Shown in pieces: positions 14,026-19,934 of a stretch of 21,815 nucleotides of DNA. The first letter of the stretch is position 1, and every line of letters begins with the position of its first letter. Location: IMG/VR virus record IMGVR_UViG_3300041403_000489, positions 1 through 21,815 of that record, one strand, 5' to 3'. This DNA is from a virus. Under the pieces are notes generated by a model. That model ran no database searches and had not been told where the DNA came from. It saw nothing but the letters and a program-made list of their open reading frames with translations. The position numbers and the translations under genes were made by a program.

Positions 14026-14543
14026 AAGCTAAAATCTGGTGCTTAGGATTATCTCGAACTGGTACGACTACTTTATCTCATATATTGAATGAGATGGGAT
14101 ATCGTCATATTCACTATCCGACTTACGAAGAGATGATGAGTATGAATAATGACGGAGCTTCTGATATTCCAGTAATTCCAATGTATAAAGAACTCGATAG
14201 AACATTTCCCAATTCAAAGTTCATCTACACAATTCGAAATAAAGCCGAATGGCTTACTTCTATGGAACCATATCTTGAAAGAAAAAGAACTTGGAATCAA
14301 TCGTCTCGTCAAGTACAAACGAGAATAAATGTTTACAAAGAGCCGTTTTTTGATTATAATACTTATTCGAAAGCATATGATGAGCATGATAAAGATGTGA
14401 GAGAATATTTTCAAAGACGACCTAATGATTTTCTAGTACTCGATATTCTGGGTGGAGACTCACCAGAAAAACTTTATAAATTCTTAGGATCTGACAAAAC
14501 ACCGCCGGCGAAATTTCCACATAAGAATAAGTTGAAGAAATGA
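14022..14543 (+). CDS. Sulfotransferase (PAPS-dependent, Sulfotransfer_4-like)
   Basis: A 173-residue protein with both PAPS-binding signatures. The 5'-phosphosulfate loop is CLGLSRTGTTTL (7-18); the 3'-phosphate site is KFIYTIRNKAEWLTS, with Arg72 and Ser80 in the family's R-x7-S arrangement. Histidines in RHIHYP follow the first helix as in Sulfotransfer_4 members. It is shorter than most such enzymes, so the acceptor part is reduced. It transfers sulfate from PAPS to a hydroxyl or amine; here a sugar from the surrounding glycosyltransferases is the likely acceptor. PAPS would come from the host. The coding sequence also holds a consensus promoter at 14332-14360. Confidence 0.82.
   Translation: MKAKIWCLGLSRTGTTTLSHILNEMGYRHIHYPTYEEMMSMNNDGASDIPVIPMYKELDRTFPNSKFIYTIRNKAEWLTSMEPYLERKRTWNQSSRQVQTRINVYKEPFFDYNTYSKAYDEHDKDVREYFQRRPNDFLVLDILGGDSPEKLYKFLGSDKTPPAKFPHKNKLKK
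14332..14360 (+). promoter_or_regulatory. Candidate internal promoter inside the sulfotransferase gene
   Basis: TTTACA (14332-14337), 17 bases, TATAAT (14355-14360), with G before the -35 exactly as in the intergenic promoters. Other TTTACA or TGTACA hexamers I checked inside genes have no -10 box at this distance. It would start RNA near 14367 and serve the genes from 14540 onward. Confidence 0.5.
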
Positions 14544-15244
14544 AAGCATACGTAATAGCAATACCAAAACATAAAGAATCTCAGGCAGCCGCTACGAATT
14601 GTATCAATTCTAGTGTTTCTGTTAAGAATGATTTTAAAGTAATTCGATTTGAAGCTATTACTCCTGATCGAGTAGATGATATGCTTAAACGTGAAAAGCT
14701 TTCATGGAATTATCCATGGGAAGGTGAGGTTCTTGATTTTGCGACTGGACTAAGAAAGAAGGCATATCCTACAGCAAATAGAATGGCGCGAGTTGCATGT
14801 GCTTTAAGCCACTACCATCTATGGTCTGCGTGTGCACACGGTGCGACTCCATATCTAGTTATGGAACATGATGCAATATTTACTGCTAAATTAGATTATA
14901 ATGTTATCGAGAAAAGCAAAAAATTAATCATAAGTATCAATGATCCTCTATACGCGACTAGAAAAGCACGTGAATATAAAGAAGCTATTCTTAAATCTAC
15001 TTCAGATACACAAGGCGTTGTAACTGTGCCATATATCGATGAGTTATCTGTGCCTCAAGGGTTACCCGGAAACTCGGCATATATAATTAAACCAGATGGA
15101 GCAAAGAAGATGCTTGAACTGGTAAAAGAATATGGGCTATGGCCAAACGACGCATTAATGTGTAGACAATTAATATCAAATATTGGATGCACTAAGAAAT
15201 TTTACACAAGAGTACAAGGGACGAGATCAACGACTTCGTTTTAA
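14540..15244 (+). CDS. GT25-type glycosyltransferase (LPS-type)
   Basis: A 234-residue member of glycosyltransferase family 25. The pattern is MKAYVIAIPKH at the N-terminus, then ACALSHYHLWSACAHGATPYLVMEHDAIF (87-114) with the family's Glu109-x-Asp111, and GLPGNSAYIIKPDGAKKML towards the C-terminus. Bacterial GT25 enzymes add galactose or similar sugars to lipooligosaccharide, and others act on protein-linked glycans. It overlaps the sulfotransferase by ATGA. The gene that follows is a diverged copy. Confidence 0.83.
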   Translation: MKAYVIAIPKHKESQAAATNCINSSVSVKNDFKVIRFEAITPDRVDDMLKREKLSWNYPWEGEVLDFATGLRKKAYPTANRMARVACALSHYHLWSACAHGATPYLVMEHDAIFTAKLDYNVIEKSKKLIISINDPLYATRKAREYKEAILKSTSDTQGVVTVPYIDELSVPQGLPGNSAYIIKPDGAKKMLELVKEYGLWPNDALMCRQLISNIGCTKKFYTRVQGTRSTTSF

Positions 15245-15246
15245 TT

Positions 15247-15897
15247 ATGTTAGCATATGTGATTACAATATTAAACAATGAAAAGTCTGTTCAGGCTGCA
15301 AAGCGATGTATTAAGTCTGCAGCTAAAAATGGATTAGAAGTGGATATGTGGAAAGCCACAACTCCAAAAGATTTTCCAATAGAAAAGCTAATTGATAAAG
15401 GAATTCCCACTACACCATTTGATGAGATTTATTCGCGTACTCAAAATTGTGCAGCAGCTTTCTGTTCTCATATGAGTCTATGGGAACGTTCTATTGAATA
15501 TAATGAGCCAGTTGTTATCTTCGAACATGACGCTGTAGTGCACGATAAGGTACCTACAGATGTCCCATTTGATAAAGTAATGACATTCTCAAAACCTTCT
15601 TATGGAAAGTTTAATACACCGTCTATTATTGGTGTTAATCCTCTTACTCAAAAGAGATATTTTGGTGGTGCTCATGGTTACATTGTTAAACCTCAAGGTG
15701 CAGTCGAGCTAATCGAACAAGCAAAAACTATGCCAAGACCAGCAGACTTATTCTTAAGTCTAGATTTTTTCCCTTGGTTACAGGAATATTATCCATGGGT
15801 CTGCACCGCAATGGATGATTTTAGTACAATTCAAAATATGAATGGCATTCAAGCAAAGCATCGTTATGGAGAAACTTATGGAATCGAAGAAGTATGA
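15247..15897 (+). CDS. GT25-like glycosyltransferase, second copy
   Basis: A 216-residue protein with the same layout as the preceding gene: MLAYVITILNN at the N-terminus, AAAFCSHMSLWERSIEYNEPVVIFEHDAVV with Glu93-x-Asp95, and GGAHGYIVKPQGAVELIEQA at the C-terminal part. The two are clearly paralogous but diverged, so they may add different sugars or act on different acceptors. It starts two bases after the previous stop without a visible ribosome site and overlaps the next gene by 20 bases. Confidence 0.78.
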   Translation: MLAYVITILNNEKSVQAAKRCIKSAAKNGLEVDMWKATTPKDFPIEKLIDKGIPTTPFDEIYSRTQNCAAAFCSHMSLWERSIEYNEPVVIFEHDAVVHDKVPTDVPFDKVMTFSKPSYGKFNTPSIIGVNPLTQKRYFGGAHGYIVKPQGAVELIEQAKTMPRPADLFLSLDFFPWLQEYYPWVCTAMDDFSTIQNMNGIQAKHRYGETYGIEEV

Positions 15898-16528
15898 TCG
15901 CGCATTCCTGACCGGATGCGATGAAGGACATGCTTGGATGCTTCCGTGGTTCATTAAGAATTATAAGAAGCATAATACTGCTCCTCTTATCTTTGCGGAT
16001 TTTGGTGTTTCCGAACTTACACTAAAAATTGTAAGAGAAAATGTCCATGCTGTTATTGACATGTCAAAGACAAAAGAGCAAGGGTGGTTTAAGAAACCAA
16101 GATCTATGCTGCACTCTCCGTCTGTCAAAACAATTTGGATCGATACTGACTGCCAGATTACTGACAATATTGAAGATCTATTCGACATGCTTGAACCAAA
16201 TAAGCTCGCAATGGTCGAAGATAAGCCTTGGTCAAACAGGCGCGGCGAAACATGGCATAATTCTGGAGTTGTTGGATTTATAGATAAACCTATTATTCTT
16301 CACCAATGGTGTCAGCAAGTACATGATAATCCTACTGTCGGAGATCAAGAAGTTTTACACGGAATGCTGAATCAAATTACAAAGCTAACTTATATCAAAG
16401 ACCTGCCAAATGAGTACAACGTATTAAGATTACAACTTGATCATGATGGATATGATGGAAAGAAAAAAATTATTCATTGGACCGGTGCAAAAGGTAAAGA
16501 TCGTATTAGGAGTATGTTGAATGAGTAA
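15878..16528 (+). CDS. DxD glycosyltransferase D (GT8-like)
   Basis: A 216-residue protein. The ATG at 15878 has GGAG (15868-15871) 6 bases upstream; an ATG at 15842 also reads in frame but has no ribosome site and would lengthen the overlap. The motif KTIWIDTDCQITDN carries Asp89-x-Asp91, WHNSGVVGF and VGDQEVLHGM follow in the usual order, and the end IHWTGAKGKDRIRSM is typical of GT8-like phage enzymes. The N-terminal TGCDEGHAWMLPWFIKNYKK differs from the A, B and C enzymes, so this belongs to another branch. The acceptor is unknown. Confidence 0.8.
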   Translation: MESKKYDRAFLTGCDEGHAWMLPWFIKNYKKHNTAPLIFADFGVSELTLKIVRENVHAVIDMSKTKEQGWFKKPRSMLHSPSVKTIWIDTDCQITDNIEDLFDMLEPNKLAMVEDKPWSNRRGETWHNSGVVGFIDKPIILHQWCQQVHDNPTVGDQEVLHGMLNQITKLTYIKDLPNEYNVLRLQLDHDGYDGKKKIIHWTGAKGKDRIRSMLNE

Positions 16529-17132
16529 GAGAGTTGTTCATATAATTGGTAACGGTGATTCAGCTTCTTTCTATAATGCAGAACCACGAAAAGGATTAAA
16601 GCTAACTTGCAATCTGCCTCCTTTTGAAATTGAAAATGTATATGCTACTACTATCGTAGACTTTAAGATGATGAGAGCAATTTCTCGTGGAGAAGTTACA
16701 GTTCCAGGTCAGTGGATTCTTGGAATGCGTCCAAAAATCTTCCTTGATAAGAATACGCATGTTAAAATAAGGCATGCTCAACAGATCAAAGAGTTCTATG
16801 ATGTTCTGCCAAAATACTGTCCTAATTACACAGACTTAAGCTGTGGCCACTTTGCTGTACATTATGCGGCTAATAAGTTTAAGCCAGATGAAATTCATAT
16901 GTATGGATTTGATGCTATCTTTGATTTCAATCTTCGCAGTTCATCAGATCTATTCATGCATTCTGATCGTGAGAACATGAATAACAATCGATTAGCTAAT
17001 AATTGGAGACCGGTCTGGACTGGCATTTGGAATGAGTTTAAAGATGTAAAATTTACTCTGCATCATTTTCATAATGGCTTAAAGCCACAGCACGGTGATA
17101 ACGTAGAAATTAAAACTTATTCAAAAAAATAG
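16521..17132 (+). CDS. Rossmann-like protein, glycan-pathway type (DUF115/GT42-like)
   Basis: A 203-residue protein with an N-terminal nucleotide-binding-like loop, VVHIIGNGDSASFYNA (5-20), the pattern seen in DUF115 and in GT42-type sialyltransferases. It continues with CNLPPFEIENVYATTIVDFKM, and later CGHFAVHYAANKFKPDEIHMYGFDAIFD, which fits a second Rossmann-type half. This suggests a glycosyl- or phosphotransferase completing the glycan island, but the family match is from pattern only. AGGAG lies 9 bases before the ATG. It is the last gene of the island; the next promoter follows 10 bases after its stop. Confidence 0.62.
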   Translation: MSKRVVHIIGNGDSASFYNAEPRKGLKLTCNLPPFEIENVYATTIVDFKMMRAISRGEVTVPGQWILGMRPKIFLDKNTHVKIRHAQQIKEFYDVLPKYCPNYTDLSCGHFAVHYAANKFKPDEIHMYGFDAIFDFNLRSSSDLFMHSDRENMNNNRLANNWRPVWTGIWNEFKDVKFTLHHFHNGLKPQHGDNVEIKTYSKK

Positions 17133-17142
17133 CATTTTATGG

Positions 17143-17171
17143 TGTACAAACCTCTTTTTCTATAGTATAAT
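17143..17171 (+). promoter_or_regulatory. Sigma70-type promoter
   Basis: TGTACA (17143-17148), 17 bases, TATAAT (17166-17171), preceded by GCATTTTATGG. The leader after the -10 is almost identical to that at 20865-20897, including AAAGAGGAG before the ATG. Confidence 0.82.
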
Positions 17172-17201
17172 ATATCTATTAAATGAAAAGAGGAGTTCAT
17201 T

Positions 17202-17387
17202 ATGCAGTATCGTTATCAGGTTTTAGAATCAGTTCTTAAAAATATCGCTAAGGATGGTTCAACTGAAAACATCTTTGACGAGATCGCGCGTCTTACAAGT
17301 GACGAGCGCAGGCATCTTTCATCTCTTATGACTGTTATGGAAGACGCATCTCACCAGGTCGCTCGTGATCTAGGTGAATATGCATGA
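17202..17387 (+). CDS. Small helical unknown protein
   Basis: A 61-residue soluble protein, MQYRYQVLESVLKNIAKDG onward, with predicted helices throughout and an acidic, His-containing end (EDASHQVARDLGEYA). The ribosome site AGAGGAG stands about 7 bases from the ATG, and the promoter is at consensus, so strong early expression is expected. No family is recognised. The stop overlaps the next start as ATGA. Confidence 0.7.
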   Translation: MQYRYQVLESVLKNIAKDGSTENIFDEIARLTSDERRHLSSLMTVMEDASHQVARDLGEYA

Positions 17388-17584
17388 CACATTTATCTGA
17401 AATTGTTAATACCAAAGGACACTGGGCCGTTGGAGTAAAATGGCCAGTAATTGGTAGTAAAGGTGATAAATATACAGTAGAAATGCTTGACTCAGGTTTT
17501 GAGTGTAACTGTATTGCTTATCGCAAATGTAAGCATATCAAACAAGTAGAGGCTGGCTTCGATGATCCTAGTGACCGGCGGTAG
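17384..17584 (+). CDS. Small SWIM-type zinc-finger protein
   Basis: A 66-residue protein that is essentially one SWIM domain. The pattern GFECNCIAYRKCKHIKQVE has Cys41-x-Cys43, then five residues, then Cys49-x-His51, preceded by the strand YTVEMLDSGFECNC. SWIM domains bind DNA or proteins and occur in recombination-associated and plant transposase-like proteins. A stand-alone SWIM protein in a phage has no known role that I can name. The start is at an ATGA overlap with AGGTGA nearby, and the C-terminus overlaps the metalloprotease gene by 23 bases. Confidence 0.75.
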   Translation: MTHLSEIVNTKGHWAVGVKWPVIGSKGDKYTVEMLDSGFECNCIAYRKCKHIKQVEAGFDDPSDRR

Positions 17585-17975
17585 AGCAAAGCAAAGGCAG
17601 AAGGTTTATCGTGCAGCAGAGTTCGCATGGAATTATCTTATGCCACGCATTCGTAATTGCTTTGTCGATATTGAAATCAAAAAAATTAAAGATGCTCAAG
17701 GTTATTGCCTTGAGACAAATGATCGAATTTTTGAGGTTGAGATTGATAGTAGACTCAAAGGTGATGATCTACTAACATGTGTTTTTCATGAAATGGTTCA
17801 TGTTAAACAGGGTGTTCGCAATGAATTAAAAGATGTAAGTTACTTCGCAAAGAAATGGAAAGGCGAAGAATATCTTAACTTGGTTTATGACATAGAACAT
17901 CCTTGGGAAGAAGAAGCTTATCGCTTACAGGAGGTAATGTTAGAAGCATGGAATATTCGTTCGGGGTCCCTTTGA
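17562..17975 (+). CDS. HExxH zinc metalloprotease-like protein
   Basis: A 137-residue protein with the zinc motif FHEMVH (His76, Glu77, His80) in a helix after a beta strand, and a probable third ligand in EHPWEEEAYRLQ (Glu117 or Glu118), the layout of gluzincin or SprT-like peptidases. The N-terminus is basic and helical (GRAKQRQKVYRAAEFAWNYL). Without a signal peptide it would act in the cytoplasm, on host proteins or in prohead processing; neither is shown by the sequence. GAGG about 9 bases upstream supports the ATG at 17562. Confidence 0.75.
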   Translation: MILVTGGRAKQRQKVYRAAEFAWNYLMPRIRNCFVDIEIKKIKDAQGYCLETNDRIFEVEIDSRLKGDDLLTCVFHEMVHVKQGVRNELKDVSYFAKKWKGEEYLNLVYDIEHPWEEEAYRLQEVMLEAWNIRSGSL

Positions 17976-18208
17976 ATAAGCCGGTAGATCAAACCGACAA
18001 AGAGGCTGAGTATTATCGAGATATGGTAGTGTCTCAAGGTGAGCATATTGAACTGCTTAAGCAAAATGTCCATGAATTGCAAGAACAATTGCAACAAGCT
18101 TATCGTAGAATTGCAGAGCTAAGAGAAGCTCTTGAAACAGAAGTAGAGGAGAATAGAAAAGATGAAGACGATCCTTTCGTCAGCGTTAATATCGCTGGCC
18201 ATATGTAG
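17948..18208 (+). CDS. Coiled-coil protein
   Basis: An 86-residue ORF, MEYSFGVPLNKPVDQTDKEA then a long heptad-rich helix (HIELLKQNVHELQEQLQQAY and onward), ending in an acidic stretch. The ATG at 17948 follows AGGAGG (17929-17934) at a rather long distance of 13; a TTG at 17903 reads in frame but lacks a ribosome site. It overlaps the metalloprotease end by 28 bases and the next gene start by 47 bases. The coiled coil suggests oligomerisation. No family recognised. Confidence 0.6.
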   Translation: MEYSFGVPLNKPVDQTDKEAEYYRDMVVSQGEHIELLKQNVHELQEQLQQAYRRIAELREALETEVEENRKDEDDPFVSVNIAGHM

Positions 18209-18548
18209 TCCGGCTTTTGCCGAAGTAGTACAAGACCACTTTAAGACTGTGGTTGTGCAAAACCCATATACAGTCGAAGTTTGCACAAATGGTAATAATA
18301 AGTCTGAAGTGCAGAACTTCCTCGAAGGTGCTATTGTCGGCGGAGCTATTGGCAACAACATTCCAGGTGAAGAGAATGGTGGAGCGCTTGGAGCATTTCT
18401 TGGTGGTGTATTAAACACCGAAAGAAATAAAGGACCGCAGTGTCGCACGGAGACTCGGTACGAGGAAGAGCAGAGAGTTATCTACTCTCATTCCACTATC
18501 ACGTTTACTCATGAAGGTCGTACATATACGCTGAGGTTTGCTAAATGA
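18162..18548 (+). CDS. Exported glycine-zipper protein
   Basis: A 128-residue protein with a signal peptide: basic MKT, hydrophobic ILSSALISLAIC, and a probable cleavage after AFA (residue 20). The mature part has a glycine zipper near 56-83 (EGAIVGGAIG and NGGALGAFLGGVL), as in outer-membrane 17 kDa antigen-like proteins, two cysteines (41 and 94) that could form a disulfide in the periplasm, and a C-terminal beta segment. The signal has no lipobox (no L-x-x-C before the cut), so a soluble or membrane-inserted periplasmic form is likely. GAGGAG lies about 10 bases before the ATG. An exported phage protein here could block superinfection or alter the envelope; this is an inference. Confidence 0.75.
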   Translation: MKTILSSALISLAICSPAFAEVVQDHFKTVVVQNPYTVEVCTNGNNKSEVQNFLEGAIVGGAIGNNIPGEENGGALGAFLGGVLNTERNKGPQCRTETRYEEEQRVIYSHSTITFTHEGRTYTLRFAK

Positions 18549-18799
18549 TGTACACTGTCTATTCAAAAGCCGGTTGTATTTTCTGCGATGCAGCAATGGA
18601 GCTGCTGGATAAACACAGACTTGCATATAAAGAAATTAAAGTGCCGGGTAATGAAGAAGCAATGAAACTCTTTAAAGAAAATCAGTGGAAAACAGTGCCA
18701 CAGATCTTTAGTTCAAATGGTAACCACATTGGAGGCTATCAGGATCTCAAGGAAGTATTTGATTTTCCTGATAACCCGGCAGAAAAAAATGCGTTTTAA
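18545..18799 (+). CDS. Glutaredoxin
   Basis: An 84-residue thioredoxin-fold protein. The active site is CIFC (Cys11-Cys14) after the first strand; the cis-proline is in TVPQIF (Pro52) and the glutathione-site GG in HIGGYQDL (63-64). The size is that of phage and bacterial glutaredoxins. It passes electrons from glutathione to disulfides and could reduce the C-terminal cysteines of the class II reductase encoded at 2105, although the genes are far apart. The ATG at 18545 overlaps the previous stop; a second ATG at 18548 is equally usable. It ends in a terminator-like hairpin. Confidence 0.9.
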   Translation: MMYTVYSKAGCIFCDAAMELLDKHRLAYKEIKVPGNEEAMKLFKENQWKTVPQIFSSNGNHIGGYQDLKEVFDFPDNPAEKNAF

Positions 18800-18809
18800 T
18801 GCATTTTTT
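18784..18809 (+). terminator. AT-rich terminator-like hairpin before a promoter
   Basis: AAAAAATGC (18784-18792) and GCATTTTTT (18801-18809) are exact complements with an 8-base loop holding the glutaredoxin stop codon. The T-run makes it terminator-like, but only two G-C pairs give it strength, so termination would be weak. Its right arm is the T-tract directly before the next -35. Confidence 0.45.
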
Positions 18810-18811
18810 GG

Positions 18812-18840
18812 TTTACTTTCTCGAGAAATTATAGTATAAT
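18812..18840 (+). promoter_or_regulatory. Sigma70-type promoter
   Basis: TTTACT (18812-18817), 17 bases, TATAAT (18835-18840), preceded by GCATTTTTTGG. The leader carries AAAGAGGAG about 7 bases before the ATG at 18871. Confidence 0.82.
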
Positions 18841-18870
18841 ATATACATGATTAAAAAAGAGGAGCAAATC

Positions 18871-19170
18871 ATGACTTACATTATGGAAAAAGATCTTCGC
18901 GATTACATCAACGATCAGCGCGCTGAGGCTGACGAGTTCTCTAAGCAGCCTGGCTGTTGGATGGGCAAGATGGTCGACCCTACCGATATCGAGTACTGGA
19001 GCGAGCGTGTTCCATCTGGCACTCTTCGTGAGTTCCGCCGCATCGAGCTCATCGAAGATGCGTACTATATCACTGCTGATCGTGCGAGTAAATCATATGC
19101 TCGTTCTCTTGAGTTTCATAAATGGACTGACGAGAAGATCGAGGCTCATATCGAAAGGATGTGTGCATAA
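18871..19170 (+). CDS. Unknown protein with atypical, GC-rich codon use
   Basis: A 99-residue soluble protein, MTYIMEKDLRDYINDQRAE onward, rich in Glu, Asp and Arg, with GCWMGKMVDPTDIEYWSERV in the middle and ADRASKSYARSLEFHKW towards the end. The ATG at 18871 is set by AAAGAGGAG; an ATG at 18847 in frame lies before that site. The DNA of positions 18901-19080 is about 54% G+C by my count, clearly above the surrounding AT-rich genes, with CGC, GAG, ATC and CTC codons preferred. This could mean recent acquisition or selection for the host's preferred codons in a highly expressed early gene. No family recognised. Confidence 0.72.
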   Translation: MTYIMEKDLRDYINDQRAEADEFSKQPGCWMGKMVDPTDIEYWSERVPSGTLREFRRIELIEDAYYITADRASKSYARSLEFHKWTDEKIEAHIERMCA

Positions 19171-19385
19171 TGGAATACGCAGGTTCAGGATCTCCTTTCA
19201 TTCGTGGCGGTATGGATAGCTATTACCGTCGTCCTCGCAATCCACACTACCACGTAAATGGTATAAATGACTTAGGCAATCAGTGTATCGATAAAGTCTA
19301 TGATCTGACCGAAGAACAGATCAAAGAGTATCATGCAGGATATGATGAGAACGAAGAACACGGTGACTATAAGGATTGGGGTTAA
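19170..19385 (+). CDS. Small conserved phage protein (DSYYRRP / GYDENEEHGDYKDWG type)
   Basis: A 71-residue protein with SPFIRGGMDSYYRRPRNPHY, then DLTEEQIKEYHAGYDENEEHG and the ending DYKDWG. This pattern (Gly-x-Asp-x-Tyr-Tyr-x-Arg, Pro-His, L-T-x-E, Gly-Tyr-x-x-Asn/Glu) recurs, from memory, in small proteins of many phages of aquatic bacteria; the layout recalls ribosome modulation factor-like proteins, which I cannot confirm. The ATG at 19170 overlaps the upstream stop as TAATG, with AAGGA nearby. It overlaps the next gene the same way. Confidence 0.7.
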   Translation: MEYAGSGSPFIRGGMDSYYRRPRNPHYHVNGINDLGNQCIDKVYDLTEEQIKEYHAGYDENEEHGDYKDWG

Positions 19386-19489
19386 TGTTTAAAATTGTTA
19401 TAGGTATCGTCACTATCGCTCTTCTTGCATACAATGATTGGGAATTACTTAGTGTTCTACACAGCCATGTTATGGAGATGATTAAATGA
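19385..19489 (+). CDS. Tiny single-span membrane protein
   Basis: A 34-residue ORF joined by TAATG upstream and ATGA downstream. The N-terminal half is hydrophobic (MFKIVIGIVTIALLAY) with one Lys before the span, the second half amphipathic (NDWELLSVLHSHVMEMIK). The overlaps on both sides support its being translated. Such short one-helix proteins are frequent in early phage regions. Function unknown. Confidence 0.55.
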   Translation: MFKIVIGIVTIALLAYNDWELLSVLHSHVMEMIK

Positions 19490-19641
19490 CAAGCGAAGAA
19501 TTTCAATTATATGAACGTCGTATAGACAATTGTTTTCGTACAGCAGAAAGTGCACAAGATCCAGATTTTAAAAAGTTTTGGTATCAGACTGCGATGAGTC
19601 TGCTGCGTAAAATGAATCGGTCACTTAGCTCAGCTGGATAG
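19486..19641 (+). CDS. Small unknown protein whose 3' end lies in tRNA-Arg
   Basis: A 51-residue ORF, MTSEEFQLYERRIDNCFRTA onward, helical and polar with FKKFWYQTAMSLLRKMN at the end of the unique part. It starts by ATGA overlap. The last 7 codons and the stop (TAG 19639-19641) are made from the acceptor and D-arm of the tRNA-Arg gene at 19619, so the natural C-terminus may have been lost when the tRNA was inserted there. No family recognised. Confidence 0.55.
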   Translation: MTSEEFQLYERRIDNCFRTAESAQDPDFKKFWYQTAMSLLRKMNRSLSSAG

Positions 19642-19695
19642 AGCAACTGCCTTCTAAGCAGTAGGTCGAGGGTTCGAATCCTTCAGTGACCGCCA
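19619..19695 (+). tRNA. tRNA-Arg (TCT)
   Basis: Full cloverleaf: acceptor GGTCACT/AGTGACC, D-stem GCTC/GAGC, anticodon stem ACTGC/GCAGT with loop CTTCTAA (anticodon TCT, reads AGA), T-loop TTCGAAT and encoded CCA (19693-19695). It serves AGA codons, frequent in this phage and usually rare in bacterial hosts. Confidence 0.93.
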
Positions 19696-19698
19696 AAT

Positions 19699-19783
19699 GC
19701 GGGCATGGTGGAATTGGTAGACACACAAGACTTAAAATCTTGAGACTTCGGTCGTCCCGGTTCGAGTCCGGGTGTCCGTACCA
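19699..19783 (+). tRNA. tRNA-Leu (TAA)
   Basis: An 85-base class II tRNA: acceptor GCGGGCA/TGTCCGT with two G-T pairs, anticodon stem CAAGA/TCTTG with loop CTTAAAA (anticodon TAA), a long variable arm (GACTTCGGTC), T-loop TTCGAGT and encoded CCA. Reads TTA. Confidence 0.93.
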
Positions 19784-19801
19784 AATTATAAAGAGGGAGC
19801 A

Positions 19802-19933
19802 ATGAGTAGAGTAGAACGTATATATAAAAGTACAGTAGCTCGAAAGAGAAGAAAAAGCATTAAGGATATCGTCTTCAAAAGAACTATAAGTCTCTATGCG
19901 AAGATGAGAAGGAAGAAACGTAATAAACGTTAA
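19802..19933 (+). CDS. Very basic 43-residue protein
   Basis: ATG at 19802 with GGGAG 3-4 bases upstream, a short but usable spacing. About 40% of the residues are Lys or Arg (TVARKRRKSIKD, KMRRKKRNKR), with no acidic domain to balance them. It is probably a nucleic-acid-binding peptide. It lies between the Leu tRNA and the gene-free structured block. No family recognised; a chance ORF is possible but the ribosome site and strong bias favour a gene. Confidence 0.55.
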   Translation: MSRVERIYKSTVARKRRKSIKDIVFKRTISLYAKMRRKKRNKR

Positions 19934-19934
19934 T

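Noticed and set aside
17183-17240. Short ORFs starting at the ATGAAAAGAGGAG within the early leaders (17183, 20877)
   Set aside because: They have no ribosome site of their own; the AGAGGAG inside them is the ribosome site of the following gene.
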